Of a stretch of DNA of 64,000 nt, positions 35,008 to 44,501 are shown piece by piece. This stretch comes from Poseidonibacter parvus. Its GTDB lineage: Bacteria; Campylobacterota; Campylobacteria; Campylobacterales; Arcobacteraceae. Each line of letters begins with the position of its first letter. Position 1 is the stretch's first letter. The translations under genes and the position numbers were made by a program. The stretch covers positions 744,001-808,000 of the forward strand of contig NZ_CP019070.1 in the NCBI RefSeq assembly GCF_001956695.1, read 5' to 3'. Under the pieces are notes generated by a model. It ran no database searches and was not told where the DNA came from. It saw only the letters and a list, made by a program, of their open reading frames with translations.

Positions 35008-37020
35008 ATGTTTAAAAATAGTTCATTAAAAACAATATTACTAATGGGTGGTTTTATAATTAGTTTAATTGCAGTTGTAAATATTGTAGTTAATAGTATT
35101 CAATTAAAAGATATAGAAAATAAAGTAATTGAAAAAGAAAGAGAAATTCTTCCTCATGTCTTTAGTTTCTTAAATTTGCAAAGAGATGTTATTCAAGTTC
35201 AGCAGTGGTTTACTGATGTTTCTGCAACTAGAGCAGCAGAAGGTTTTGATGATGGATTTGGAATTGCAAAAGAATATTTTGTTAGTGGAAATAAAATTCT
35301 AGATCATGTAATTACAGAACACGAGAGATATAATGAACCAGAAATGGTACAAGAATTAGAAGAATTTAAAAAAGATTTCGCAAGTTTTTATAATATTGGT
35401 TTAAAAATGGCAAATACTTATGTTAAAGATGGCCCAACTGAAGGTAATAAGATGATGCTTGAACTTGATCCTTTTGCAGAAAAATTAACTATTAAACTTG
35501 ATAAATGGATTAAAGAACATATAGAAGAAAATAATTTAAGAGCTAATGAAATTGATAAGCAAATTGCTTCTGCTGAAACTAGTCAAATTGTATTAGGTTT
35601 GATTTTAATAGTTATGGCATGTATTATATTTTTTATTATAATTAAAAGAATAGTTTCTTCTTTAGATAATTTTCAAGAAGGTTTATTAAACTTTTTCTCT
35701 TATTTAAACAAAGAAGTTGCTACAGTTGAAAAATTAGATGATAGTAGAAATGATGAGTTTGGTAAAATGTCAAATGTTATAAACAAAAATATTGAACATA
35801 CTAAAAACTTAATTGAACAAGATATAGCTTTAATTGAAGATGTAAAAAATATTGTAAATAAAGTTAATCAAGGTCAAATTGAAAATACTGTGAATGCAAA
35901 AACAGAAAATGAAAACTTAGAAGAGTTAAAAAATCTTTTTAATGAAATGTTAAAAACTATGTCAAATAAAATTTGTTCTGACATGACAAAACTTGATGAT
36001 GCATTGAAATCTTATCAATCTTTAAATTTTAATCATAGAATTGAAAATGACAATGGGGATATTTCTTTAGGTATAAATTCATTAGCTAATATTATTAATG
36101 AAATTTTAGTTGAAAATAAATCTAATGGATTAACTCTTCAAAATAGTTCAAATACTCTTATGTCAAATGTAGAAACTTTAAGTACATCTTCAACTCAAGC
36201 CGCAGCTTCTTTAGAAGAAACAGCCGCAGCTTTAGAAGAAGTAACAAGTCAAATGGAAGGTAATACAAATAGTATTATTAAAATGTCAGGTTATGCAAAT
36301 GACTTAAATTTATCTGCTTCTCAAGGTCAAGAATTAGCAAATAAAACAACTTTATCTATGGATGAAATTAATACACAAGTAAATTCAATTAGTGATGCTA
36401 TTTCAGTAATTGATCAGATCGCTTTCCAAACTAATATTCTTTCTTTAAATGCAGCAGTTGAAGCAGCAACTGCAGGTGAGGCAGGAAAAGGTTTTGCTGT
36501 TGTTGCAGCAGAAGTGCGAAATCTTGCAAGTAGGAGTGCAGAAGCAGCAAAAGAGATTAAAAATTTAGTAGAAAGTGCAACATCAAAAGCTAATGATGGT
36601 AAAAATATTGCAGATGAAATGATTAAAGGGTATAGTGAATTAAGTAATAATATATCGAATACATCAGATTTAATAAGTGATATTGAAAAGTCTTCTAAAG
36701 AACAACAGCTTGGAATTGAACAAATTAATAGTTCGATATCTGCATTAGATACACAAACACAAAAAAATGCAGAAGTAGCTTCTCAAACTAGAAGTATTGC
36801 ACAATCAACATTGACAATTGCAAATAAAGTTGTTCAAAATGCAAATGATAAAGAATTTATTGGAAAAGATAAAGTAGAAGCAAAGATTGTAGAACTAGTA
36901 AAATTAGAAGAACCTTTAGTTACTAATAAACAAGAAAAAACAAGTAATACAAAATTAAATGATGTAAAAAATAAAGTAGTTCAATCAAATGACTCTTCAG
37001 ATGATTGGGAAAGTTTTTAA
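35008..37020 (+). CDS. Methyl-accepting chemotaxis protein
   Basis: A 670-residue chemoreceptor: membrane helix (about 10-28), periplasmic four-helix-type ligand domain (about 30-190), second helix (about 193-213), HAMP-like linker, and the signalling domain with the CheA/CheW-binding tip around residues 468-510 ([38 protein letters not shown]). The C-terminus DDWESF resembles the xWxxF tether that recruits CheR and CheB for adaptation. It begins 24 bases after the SDR gene. The ligand is unknown. Confidence 0.92.
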   Translation: MFKNSSLKTILLMGGFIISLIAVVNIVVNSIQLKDIENKVIEKEREILPHVFSFLNLQRDVIQVQQWFTDVSATRAAEGFDDGFGIAKEYFVSGNKILDHVITEHERYNEPEMVQELEEFKKDFASFYNIGLKMANTYVKDGPTEGNKMMLELDPFAEKLTIKLDKWIKEHIEENNLRANEIDKQIASAETSQIVLGLILIVMACIIFFIIIKRIVSSLDNFQEGLLNFFSYLNKEVATVEKLDDSRNDEFGKMSNVINKNIEHTKNLIEQDIALIEDVKNIVNKVNQGQIENTVNAKTENENLEELKNLFNEMLKTMSNKICSDMTKLDDALKSYQSLNFNHRIENDNGDISLGINSLANIINEILVENKSNGLTLQNSSNTLMSNVETLSTSSTQAAASLEETAAALEEVTSQMEGNTNSIIKMSGYANDLNLSASQGQELANKTTLSMDEINTQVNSISDAISVIDQIAFQTNILSLNAAVEAATAGEAGKGFAVVAAEVRNLASRSAEAAKEIKNLVESATSKANDGKNIADEMIKGYSELSNNISNTSDLISDIEKSSKEQQLGIEQINSSISALDTQTQKNAEVASQTRSIAQSTLTIANKVVQNANDKEFIGKDKVEAKIVELVKLEEPLVTNKQEKTSNTKLNDVKNKVVQSNDSSDDWESF

Positions 37021-37040
37021 AATAGGTAATTTAAAATATT

Positions 37041-37907
37041 ATGATTAATAAGAAGAAAAAAACAGTATCATTAGTTCTTGGAAGTGGAGGAGCTAGAGGT
37101 TATGCTCATATTGGAGTTATTAAAGAGCTTATTTCAAATGATTATGAAATAAAATCTATTTCAGGCTCATCAATTGGTGCATTAATTGGTGGACTATATG
37201 CTGCAGGAAAACTTGAAGAGTATGAAGAATGGGTACTTAACTTTGATGTTTTTGATATTTTAAAATTAGTTGATTTTTCATTTAATAGAAGTGGAATGAT
37301 TAATGGTGAAAAAGTATTTAATAAGATAGAAGAAATGATAGGTGATGTTAATATAGAAGACTTGCCTATTTCTTTTACAGCAACTGCAACTGATATTACA
37401 AATAGGAAGCAAATATGGCTTCAAAAAGGCTCTTTAAAAGACGCAATTAGAGCCTCAATTGCAATTCCAACTGTTTTTACTCCAAAGAAGTTAAATGATA
37501 AAGAACTGTTTGATGGAGGAATTTTAAATCCTTTACCAATTATTCCAACAATTTCAGAGTTTACTGATTTACTAATAGCAGTTGATTTAAATAGTAGTAC
37601 TAATGTTCTAAGTAAACATAAACATATATTTGAAAAAGAGAAAAAAGGTATTAAAGAAAATATAAGTAATTTCTTTAAATTAAATATATCAAAAAAAGAA
37701 GAGCTTAGTTATTTTGAGATAATAAATAAATCTATTGAAACAATGCAAGAAGTTATTTCAAGATATCAACTAGCATCTCACCAACCTGATATTATGATAA
37801 ATATACCTAATAAATGTTGTGAATTTTATGACTTTCAAAAAGCAAAAGAATTAATTACTTATGGAAGTACAATAACAAAAGAAATTTTAGAAGATACAGA
37901 TAAATAG
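37041..37907 (+). CDS. Patatin-like phospholipase
   Basis: A 288-residue lipid acyl hydrolase of the RssA/YlbK-like patatin group. Motifs: oxyanion loop GSGGARGYAHIG near residues 13-24, nucleophile elbow GSSIG with Ser44, and the Asp of the dyad, Asp158, in FDGGILNPLP. It is cytoplasmic as read, since no signal peptide is visible. It follows the chemoreceptor by 20 bases and is convergent with the APC permease gene. Substrate presumed to be phospholipid or lysophospholipid. Confidence 0.9.
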   Translation: MINKKKKTVSLVLGSGGARGYAHIGVIKELISNDYEIKSISGSSIGALIGGLYAAGKLEEYEEWVLNFDVFDILKLVDFSFNRSGMINGEKVFNKIEEMIGDVNIEDLPISFTATATDITNRKQIWLQKGSLKDAIRASIAIPTVFTPKKLNDKELFDGGILNPLPIIPTISEFTDLLIAVDLNSSTNVLSKHKHIFEKEKKGIKENISNFFKLNISKKEELSYFEIINKSIETMQEVISRYQLASHQPDIMINIPNKCCEFYDFQKAKELITYGSTITKEILEDTDK

Positions 37908-37913
37908 CCTATT

Positions 37914-39101
37914 TTATTTTTTAAAATAAGTAAATAAAAATAAAGAAAATATTACTAATAAAATAAATATATTTGAAAATAGCAAAATAATAAAAAATAG
38001 TATAGCTAGTATTATTGCACTATTTTTAAAAAAACCTTTTTCAAAAATTATAACTGCTGTTATTAAACCAATCAAAGCATTTGCAATAAAAAAGCCATCA
38101 GCATAAGCGACTAAATTATCTAAACTTAATATTTTAAAATATACTAAAAGTAATGTAATTATATAGATTAAGGATAAAAAGTTTAAAGCTCCTATTGGTG
38201 TATTATTTGATAGATGTTTTGAAGTATATGAACTAAGCTTTAGTGATGATATAAGACGTGCTACACCACCTACAAAAAGTATTAACGTACCAACACAAAG
38301 TATCATAGAAACACTTGCTAATATCGCATTTGAGTATTCTTGGAAAATTGGTTCTATTATCCATACTAATTTAAAATCTTCTTCTTTAGGAAACTCTCCA
38401 AAACAAATAGCAAGTGTTGTCAAAATATAAACAAGTGATATTATAATAGCTGATAATTTAACTGCATTTGTAAGTGTTTTTTTCTTTTCAACTTCATTTG
38501 AATAGTTTCCAATTACTTCCCAGCCTACAATGGACCAGAATACAATAATCAAAGAATGACCAAACTCATCAATTGAAATCTTTACTAAAGAGAAGTTAAA
38601 CTCATTTGTATTTACTAAAATATTTATACTTGAAATTAAAAAAATTAATGTAATTGCTGAACTTACTATTAACATTAATTTCCCAAGAAAATTAATCTTT
38701 ATTAATAGAAGTAAATATGTAAGTATATAAATAAAAAAGCCTAATAATTCAAGAGAGGTATTTTGAAAGTAGGGTTTTATAAACTCTGCAGCAATTATTA
38801 AAACAGCAACTGGACCAAAGAAAACAGCACAAATAAGATAAAAAGAGGTAAGTAATTGATACTTCTTTCCCATAGCCTCTTTTGTTGCAAGACTAACTCC
38901 ACCTTCTCCTGGAAATAAAACAGCTAGTTTTCCGAAGATTAATGCAAAGACAAAACCTAATGATAAAATAATAGCCCAAATAATAAGTGAAAAATCACCA
39001 ACCATATTATAAAGTAGTGGAGGAAGAAGTATTAACCCTGAACCTAAGATTGGACCAATAATTAAACCTGATAGGGTAAAAGTATTTAAATTATTTTTCA
39101 A
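37914..39101 (-). CDS. APC-family amino acid permease
   Basis: A 395-residue inner-membrane transporter with about 11-12 helices of the amino acid-polyamine-organocation type: the unwound first helix GLIIGPILGSGLILLPP, then PGEGGVSLATKEAMGKKYQ and the helix-6 region FWSIVGWEVIGNYSNEVEKKK. The ligand is unknown. It is the last gene of a unit with two EamA transporters and overlaps the one before by 11 bases. An efflux role beside amino-acid exporters, as for YjeH-like members, is possible. Confidence 0.88.
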   Translation of the reverse strand: MKNNLNTFTLSGLIIGPILGSGLILLPPLLYNMVGDFSLIIWAIILSLGFVFALIFGKLAVLFPGEGGVSLATKEAMGKKYQLLTSFYLICAVFFGPVAVLIIAAEFIKPYFQNTSLELLGFFIYILTYLLLLIKINFLGKLMLIVSSAITLIFLISSINILVNTNEFNFSLVKISIDEFGHSLIIVFWSIVGWEVIGNYSNEVEKKKTLTNAVKLSAIIISLVYILTTLAICFGEFPKEEDFKLVWIIEPIFQEYSNAILASVSMILCVGTLILFVGGVARLISSLKLSSYTSKHLSNNTPIGALNFLSLIYIITLLLVYFKILSLDNLVAYADGFFIANALIGLITAVIIFEKGFFKNSAIILAILFFIILLFSNIFILLVIFSLFLFTYFKK

Positions 39102-39990
39102 TCTTCTTCTTAAATATTACAATATTATTCAAAATTTTTACTGCAATTACTGTTAAAATTACACCAATTATTGTTGTGATATGTACTTCTTCTTTTAAAA
39201 ATATTATACTAAAAATAATAGCAAAAAATGGAACTAAAAATATAAAAGAACTTACTTCATTTGTCCCAAGTTTTTCAATTCCAATAAAATAAACAGTAGT
39301 TGCAAATGTAGTTGCAATTACTGCAAGTACTAATATATTTAGCCAAAAGATTGAATCAAAAGCTTTATAGTTTATGCTAGAAAAATCTACAAAGAATAAA
39401 CTTACAATAACAGTTGAAATCAAATACATATACATACCAAAAACCATTGGAGAAGTATTTGTTATTTTAGAACTTGTAATTGTTAAAGCGGGCCATAAAA
39501 TTGAAGCACCTAGAAAATACATATTTTGTATTGAGAATATTTGTTCATGCGAAAATGACCAAACATTTAACATTGTAAGTACTCCGACTGCTCCAAGTCC
39601 TAAAGCAAATATATCTTTTTTAAGTATCTTTTTACCCCAAAATAGTGCCATAATAATAAATGTATTAATAGGAATAAGAGTAGTTACAAGTGCACCACCA
39701 AGAGATGCTGTTCCATATTTTGTTCCTAAAAAATAACACTTTAAATATACAATCATAATAACAGAAGCTAAAATAGCAAGCAAAAAACTTCTTTTATTAA
39801 TATAAAAATATTTTCTTGTAATTATTAGTACAGGTGCTAAAGTAATTATTGTAAAAAGGTTTCTAAAAAATATTAATTCATACTCATTTATATAAGAGCT
39901 TAGTACTTTTGCATTTACCCACGATGCTCCCCATCCTGCCATTGCAAGAATCATTAAGATATAAAATATGTTTTTGTTTTGTTGTGTCAT
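39091..39990 (-). CDS. EamA/DMT-family transporter, copy 2
   Basis: A 299-residue protein with ten predicted helices and two EamA repeats (about 10-140 and 155-290). Such drug/metabolite transporters usually export amino acids or related metabolites. It is a close paralogue of the gene just upstream: same length and matching lines such as NIFYILMILAMAGWGASWVNAKVLSSYINEYE and GTASLGGALVTTLIPINTFI. The ATG overlaps the upstream stop (ATGA), which supports co-expression. Confidence 0.88.
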   Translation of the reverse strand: MTQQNKNIFYILMILAMAGWGASWVNAKVLSSYINEYELIFFRNLFTIITLAPVLIITRKYFYINKRSFLLAILASVIMIVYLKCYFLGTKYGTASLGGALVTTLIPINTFIIMALFWGKKILKKDIFALGLGAVGVLTMLNVWSFSHEQIFSIQNMYFLGASILWPALTITSSKITNTSPMVFGMYMYLISTVIVSLFFVDFSSINYKAFDSIFWLNILVLAVIATTFATTVYFIGIEKLGTNEVSSFIFLVPFFAIIFSIIFLKEEVHITTIIGVILTVIAVKILNNIVIFKKKIEK

Positions 39991-40886
39991 TGTGATTTCT
40001 TTCTACTTTTAAAGATTTTTATATCATTGAGAATTTTAACTGAGATTATAGTTAAAATAGTCCCAATAACAATTGAAATAGTTATTTCTTCTTTCAAAAA
40101 GATAGCACTTAAAGTAATAGAAGAAAAAGGAACAAGAAAAATAAAAGAGCTAACTTCTGCTCCTAATTTTTCAACTCCTAAAAAATAAATGGTATTACCA
40201 AATACTGTTGCTACAAGTGTAATCATTACAAGATTTATATAAAAAGATGAATCAAAACTTACATAGTTTATTTCTTGCAAATCAACAAAGAAAAACAAAC
40301 TTATAAGTGAAGCTACAAGATAAATATAAAAAGTAAATACTAAAGGAGAAACCTTAGTAACTTTTGAACTTATAATTGTAACTATTGGCCAAATTAATGA
40401 AGCTAATAAAAAATATAAGTTCTGTTCTTTGAATATTTCTTCTGCTTTAAATGACCATATATTTAACATTGTTAATACACCTATTGCTCCAAGTATTAAA
40501 GCAAAAGCAGATTTCACTGTAATCTTTTTTACTTTTAAGAATGCTAAAAAAATAAAAGTATTAATTGGAACTAAAGTAGTTACTAAAGCACCACCTAAAC
40601 TAGCAGTTCCTAATTTTACTCCAACATAAAAATATTTCGTATAAGCAATAAATAAAATAGCTGAAATTATAATTAGAAAAAAAACCTTTAAATCAACACG
40701 AAAAGATTTCTTTAAAAACATAATTATTGGAATCATAAAAAGTGCGGTAAAAAAATACCTAAAGAACATCATTTCATATTCATTTATGTAGTTACTTAAT
40801 ACTTTCATATTTACAGATGATGCACCCCATGCAATCATTGCAATAAGAAGTAAAATGTAAAATATATTTTTATTTGTATGTGTCAT
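39987..40886 (-). CDS. EamA/DMT-family transporter, copy 1
   Basis: A 299-residue, ten-helix transporter of the EamA family; probable metabolite exporter. It shares matching N-terminal, central (GTASLGGALVTTLVPINTFI) and C-terminal lines with the next gene, indicating tandem duplication and later divergence. The two might form a heterodimer, as some DMT proteins do, though ten-helix members generally act alone. It follows the AraC regulator by 51 bases on the same strand. Confidence 0.88.
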   Translation of the reverse strand: MTHTNKNIFYILLLIAMIAWGASSVNMKVLSNYINEYEMMFFRYFFTALFMIPIIMFLKKSFRVDLKVFFLIIISAILFIAYTKYFYVGVKLGTASLGGALVTTLVPINTFIFLAFLKVKKITVKSAFALILGAIGVLTMLNIWSFKAEEIFKEQNLYFLLASLIWPIVTIISSKVTKVSPLVFTFYIYLVASLISLFFFVDLQEINYVSFDSSFYINLVMITLVATVFGNTIYFLGVEKLGAEVSSFIFLVPFSSITLSAIFLKEEITISIVIGTILTIISVKILNDIKIFKSRKKSQ

Positions 40887-40937
40887 AATAGTCTTTCTGT
40901 AATTTATTACAGAAGTATATATTAAAAAGGAAAATAC

Positions 40938-41729
40938 TTATAGAATAATATTGCTATTTTTTTGTAAGTTTGATGGTGTGTATCCAAAATATTTTTTGAA
41001 ATTTCTTGAAAAATGTGATTGATCATTAAATCCTACTTGAACACTTGCTTGACTAATTGAATAACCTTTTTGTATTAATCCATTTGCTCGATTTAATCGT
41101 TCATTTATAATAAAGGCATGAGGTGTTAATCCAAACTCTTTTTTAAAAAGTCTTAGAAAATGGTATTTACTAAGATTAACATTTGAAGCTAAATTATCTA
41201 GTGTAAAATTTGTATCAATTGAATCATTTATATATTCATAGGTATTTTTGATGATTTTTTTATCTTCAAAAATATCTTTATATGATTTTGTATAAATAAT
41301 TGAAGTTAGGATTAGCGTTGATAAAGCATCAATTAGATTAGTTTCTACTAATATCTCATCTTCATTTTTAAAATAAGAATCAAAAAAATTATGAAGTTTC
41401 ATAAATAGTATTTTATTATCAACTATATGTCTTTTAAAAAATGGTATTTTTTTATCATAAAATATTTGTTCATATAAATTTGTCATAACATCAACTGTTG
41501 GATAAAAGTTCACATGAGACCAATCTTTTGATTTACCTGCATGCACTTCTCCTGGATTGTTTATACGTACTGAGTATTTATACGAATCATAACTTTCATG
41601 AGAATTATAAGATTTTAAAACACCTTTATATGTTAATCCAATAGTATAAGTACTATGGTAATGTTTTGTAAAATCTTCAGTTGAGTGTGTAATATTTTCA
41701 AAAAGTATATTATTTAATAGTTTTGACAT
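40938..41729 (-). CDS. AraC-family transcriptional regulator
   Basis: A 263-residue regulator: N-terminal cupin-like effector domain (THSTEDFTKHYHSTYTIGL, NNPGEVHAGKS) and C-terminal double helix-turn-helix (about 165-258) with LASNVNLSKYHFLRLFKKEFGLTPHAFI and FNDQSHFSRNFKKYFGYTPS. This domain order is that of AraC regulators found before amino-acid exporter genes. It most likely activates the EamA/EamA/APC genes that follow in response to a small ligand. Confidence 0.9.
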   Translation of the reverse strand: MSKLLNNILFENITHSTEDFTKHYHSTYTIGLTYKGVLKSYNSHESYDSYKYSVRINNPGEVHAGKSKDWSHVNFYPTVDVMTNLYEQIFYDKKIPFFKRHIVDNKILFMKLHNFFDSYFKNEDEILVETNLIDALSTLILTSIIYTKSYKDIFEDKKIIKNTYEYINDSIDTNFTLDNLASNVNLSKYHFLRLFKKEFGLTPHAFIINERLNRANGLIQKGYSISQASVQVGFNDQSHFSRNFKKYFGYTPSNLQKNSNIIL

Positions 41730-41796
41730 GTAAGAATTATAGCTGAATAAAGAAATAAGAATAGAATAGAATTGCTATTTTAATAGTGTTATTAGT

Positions 41797-41826
41797 AAAA
41801 AAGCATAGAATTAACTATGCTTTTTT
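41797..41826 (-). terminator. Terminator after nhaA
   Basis: Stem AAAAAAGCATAG / CTATGCTTTTTT (12 pairs) with a six-base loop. It overlaps the nhaA stop codon and provides U-tracts for minus-strand transcripts. Confidence 0.8.
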
Positions 41827-43095
41827 TGCTCTTAATATTAATAAAACCCCAATAATAGCTGCAACAAATGAAGCTGCAAAAACTCCAAGTTTTACTGCTG
41901 CAATTATATCTTCATCTAAGAAGGCTAAGTGAGTAATAAATATAGACATTGTAAATCCAATTCCACCAAGGAATCCAACCGCAACTACTTCAGCCCATGA
42001 AATATTATCAGGTTTTTTAATGATATTTAATTTTGTAGCTAAATATGTAAAACCAAAAATTCCTACAGGCTTACCAATAACCAAACCAAAAACAACACCT
42101 AAAACTATCATCAAGTTTGCATTTACCGTTGAAAAGTCTATTAAAACACCAGCATTTGAAAATGCAAATAAAGGCATAATAAAGAAAGCTGAAAGACCAT
42201 GAAGTTGATGTTCTAATCTAACTAATGGATTTTGAACTTTATCATATTTATAAGCCATGTCTTCTAATGCATCAATTTGATTATGGTTTAACATAGGTAT
42301 TTCATCTATATTTTTTTCAAAGTCATCAATAGATTTTTTTGAATCTTTTATAAAGCTTTTTTCATCGATTTTCGATTTAATTGGAATAGCAAAAGCTAAT
42401 AAAACTCCAGCAATTGTTGCATGAATTCCAATTGCATGAATATAAATCCAAAGTGCAATTCCTAAAATCAAGTATGGCAAGATTTTAGTAACACCCTTAA
42501 AGTTTAAAGCCCAAATTAATCCATAAATTATTGCTGCATGTAAGAAATACTCACTATGAATCTCACTTGTATAAACAGTCGCAACTACTAAAACTGCTCC
42601 TAAGTCATCAACAACTGCAAGCGCAACTAAAAATAGTTTTAATGCTGGATTAACCTTTGTTCCTAAAAGCATTAAAATACCAAGTGCAAAGGCAATATCT
42701 GTAGCCATTGGAATACCAAATCCAAATGGATTATCTGGATTAAATGCTACATAAACAAGTGCAGGTATTAGCATACCACCAATTGCTGCTACTATTGGAA
42801 AAGATGCTTTACTTATAGAGGATAATTCACCTACAACCATTTCTCTTTTTATTTCAAGTCCAACCATAAGAAAAAATAGAGCCATTAGTCCATCATCAAT
42901 CCAATATGTAAGCGTCATTGAAATTGATAACTCACCAATATTTATACCAAGAGGCATATGCCATAAATCATAATATTCTTGGCCTAAACTAGAGTTTGCA
43001 ACTATAACAGCTGCAACAGTTGCAACAAAAAGTAAAATACCACTAAGGGCTTCTTTATTTATAAATTGATTTATTGAAACCAAACTTTTAATCAT
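41815..43095 (-). CDS. nhaA: Na+/H+ antiporter NhaA
   Basis: Inner-membrane antiporter that expels Na+ in exchange for protons, used for pH and salt balance. The paired Asp residues of the transport site are visible in VALAVVDDLGAVLVVA, and ATDIAFALGILMLLG is the typical helix IV region. The 426-residue length is slightly longer than E. coli NhaA because of a charged cytoplasmic loop near residues 245-280 (KDSKKSIDDFEKNIDE). It starts five bases after the Fur-family regulator, with AAAGGATAAAATCA before the ATG, so both are on one transcript. Confidence 0.95.
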   Translation of the reverse strand: MIKSLVSINQFINKEALSGILLFVATVAAVIVANSSLGQEYYDLWHMPLGINIGELSISMTLTYWIDDGLMALFFLMVGLEIKREMVVGELSSISKASFPIVAAIGGMLIPALVYVAFNPDNPFGFGIPMATDIAFALGILMLLGTKVNPALKLFLVALAVVDDLGAVLVVATVYTSEIHSEYFLHAAIIYGLIWALNFKGVTKILPYLILGIALWIYIHAIGIHATIAGVLLAFAIPIKSKIDEKSFIKDSKKSIDDFEKNIDEIPMLNHNQIDALEDMAYKYDKVQNPLVRLEHQLHGLSAFFIMPLFAFSNAGVLIDFSTVNANLMIVLGVVFGLVIGKPVGIFGFTYLATKLNIIKKPDNISWAEVVAVGFLGGIGFTMSIFITHLAFLDEDIIAAVKLGVFAASFVAAIIGVLLILRAKKA

Positions 43096-43100
43096 TGATT

Positions 43101-43475
43101 TTATCCTTTATTTTTTAAACAATTAGGGCAAATACCCTTTATAACTATATTATTAACTTGATAGTCTGTTAGATTTAAATCAAGCTTTTTATGAATACAC
43201 TCAATCTTTGAACATATTGTACAAATAAAATGAGAATGTTTCGTTTTTTGAATTTCAAAATACCTTTTTTTATCATTTGATTCAAAAGAGTCTATTAAGT
43301 CTTCTTCTTCAAATTTTGTAATATTTCTATAAAAAGTTGCTTTATCCATTGAAAGCTCATTTTTAATATCTTCATAAGACAAAGGCTTATCTGAATTAAC
43401 AAGTATCTCAAGAATTACTTTTCGAGCAGTTGTTAATTTTATATTTTTATCAGTTGTTAATTTTTCTATATTCAT
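43101..43475 (-). CDS. Fur-family metalloregulator, Zur-like
   Basis: A 124-residue repressor of the Fur superfamily: winged helix (about 10-80, with SYEDIKNELSMDKATFYRNI) and dimerisation domain with CTICSKIECIH and CPNCL, the paired CxxC knuckles that hold structural zinc, plus a His-rich strand KTKHSHF. It is shorter than iron Fur proteins, as zinc regulators often are. It is divergent from a zinc-binding protein gene, with two matching palindromes between them; this context is the main reason for calling it Zur-like. It is cotranscribed with nhaA. Confidence 0.85.
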   Translation of the reverse strand: MNIEKLTTDKNIKLTTARKVILEILVNSDKPLSYEDIKNELSMDKATFYRNITKFEEEDLIDSFESNDKKRYFEIQKTKHSHFICTICSKIECIHKKLDLNLTDYQVNNIVIKGICPNCLKNKG

Positions 43476-43511
43476 ATTTTATTATATCAATTTATGTTTA
43501 AAGTTTTTTTA

Positions 43512-43522
43512 CAACTAAGTTG
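43512..43522. promoter_or_regulatory. Palindromic operator 1 for the Zur-like regulator
   Basis: CAACTAAGTTG, an inverted repeat of CAAC and GTTG, centred 46 bases from the second copy. Both lie in the 123 bases between the regulator and znuA starts. Confidence 0.6.
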
Positions 43523-43556
43523 CGTTAAAGAGTTTTTTTATTAAAATTCCAAATGC

Positions 43557-43569
43557 GCAACCAGGTTGC
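43557..43569. promoter_or_regulatory. Palindromic operator 2 for the Zur-like regulator
   Basis: GCAACCAGGTTGC, a perfect inverted repeat around a central A. It shares the CAAC..GTTG half-sites with the first copy and lies about 30 bases before the znuA ATG, where binding would block transcription or the start region. Confidence 0.68.
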
Positions 43570-43598
43570 ATAAATATAATAGATTAATTAGGATTATA

Positions 43599-44501
43599 AT
43601 GAATAAAATAATATTAGTAGCTTTAATGATGATTTCATCTTTATATGCGACAAAAAAAGATGTAACTGTTAGTATTGTACCTCAAAAATATTTCGTAGAA
43701 AAAATTGCAGGAGATAAAATAAACGTTAATGTAATGGTTAAGCAAGGTTTTTCTCCAGCTACATATGAACCACGTACTTCTCAAATGAAGAAATTATCGC
43801 ATTCAAGTGTGTATTTTGCAATTGGTGTTCCTTTTGAAAAATCATGGCTTGAAAAGTTTGAAAATGCAAATAAAAAAATGTTAATTGTTCATACGGATAA
43901 AGGTATTAAAAAGCTAGAAATGGAAGAACATTCACATCATGAGGAAAAAGGTCATGATGATCATGAAGAACATGGACATGAAAAGCACGATGACCATGAA
44001 GAACATGGACATGAAGGTTTAGACCCACATGTATGGTTAGATCCAGTTGCTGTTAAAATACAAGCTTTAAATATTTATGAAACATTAGTTAAAATTGATG
44101 AAGTTAATAGCTCTTTTTATAAAACTAACTATGAAAATTTCTTAAAAGAACTTGATACTTTAAATGAAAAACTTACTAATATTTTAAAACCTTTTGAGCA
44201 TAAAGCTTTTATGGTATTTCATCCATCATGGGGATATTTTGCAAATAGATATTCATTAGAACAAGTTGCTATTGAAGTAGAAGGGAAAGAACCAAAACCA
44301 AAAGAGTTAATTGAATTAATAAAAGATGCACAAGAACATAAAATCAAAATAGTTTTTGTAGCTCCTCAATTTTCACAAAAAAGTGCAAAAATTATTGCTA
44401 AAAGTATAAATGGAAATGTTCATACTATTGATCCTTTATCAATAAATTGGGAAACAAACCTAATTGACTCAGCAAAAAAAATAGCTGATACATATAAATG
44501 A
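43599..44501 (+). CDS. znuA: Zinc ABC-type substrate-binding protein ZnuA
   Basis: A 300-residue periplasmic zinc-binding protein of cluster A-I. Signal peptide MNKIILVALMMISSLYA, N-lobe with VSIVPQKYFVEKI, a His/Asp-rich loop (about 108-145, with repeats of HDDHEEHGHEK) typical of zinc-specific members, GLDPHVWLDP metal site, and C-lobe FHPSWGYFANRY. The ATG at 43599 with TTAGGAT upstream is preferred over the longer frame from 43566, which would start inside the operator. No znuB or znuC lies in the window; instead a DUF1007-NicO gene overlaps its end as ATGA. Confidence 0.92.
   Translation: MNKIILVALMMISSLYATKKDVTVSIVPQKYFVEKIAGDKINVNVMVKQGFSPATYEPRTSQMKKLSHSSVYFAIGVPFEKSWLEKFENANKKMLIVHTDKGIKKLEMEEHSHHEEKGHDDHEEHGHEKHDDHEEHGHEGLDPHVWLDPVAVKIQALNIYETLVKIDEVNSSFYKTNYENFLKELDTLNEKLTNILKPFEHKAFMVFHPSWGYFANRYSLEQVAIEVEGKEPKPKELIELIKDAQEHKIKIVFVAPQFSQKSAKIIAKSINGNVHTIDPLSINWETNLIDSAKKIADTYK

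Noticed and set aside
39091-40886. Possible frameshifted single transporter
   Set aside because: Two full-length ten-helix proteins are present, each with its own start; this is tandem duplication, not a broken gene.
43900-44030. Short direct repeats that might be mistaken for a repeat array
   Set aside because: They code for the His/Asp/Glu-rich metal loop of ZnuA in frame and have no spacer structure.
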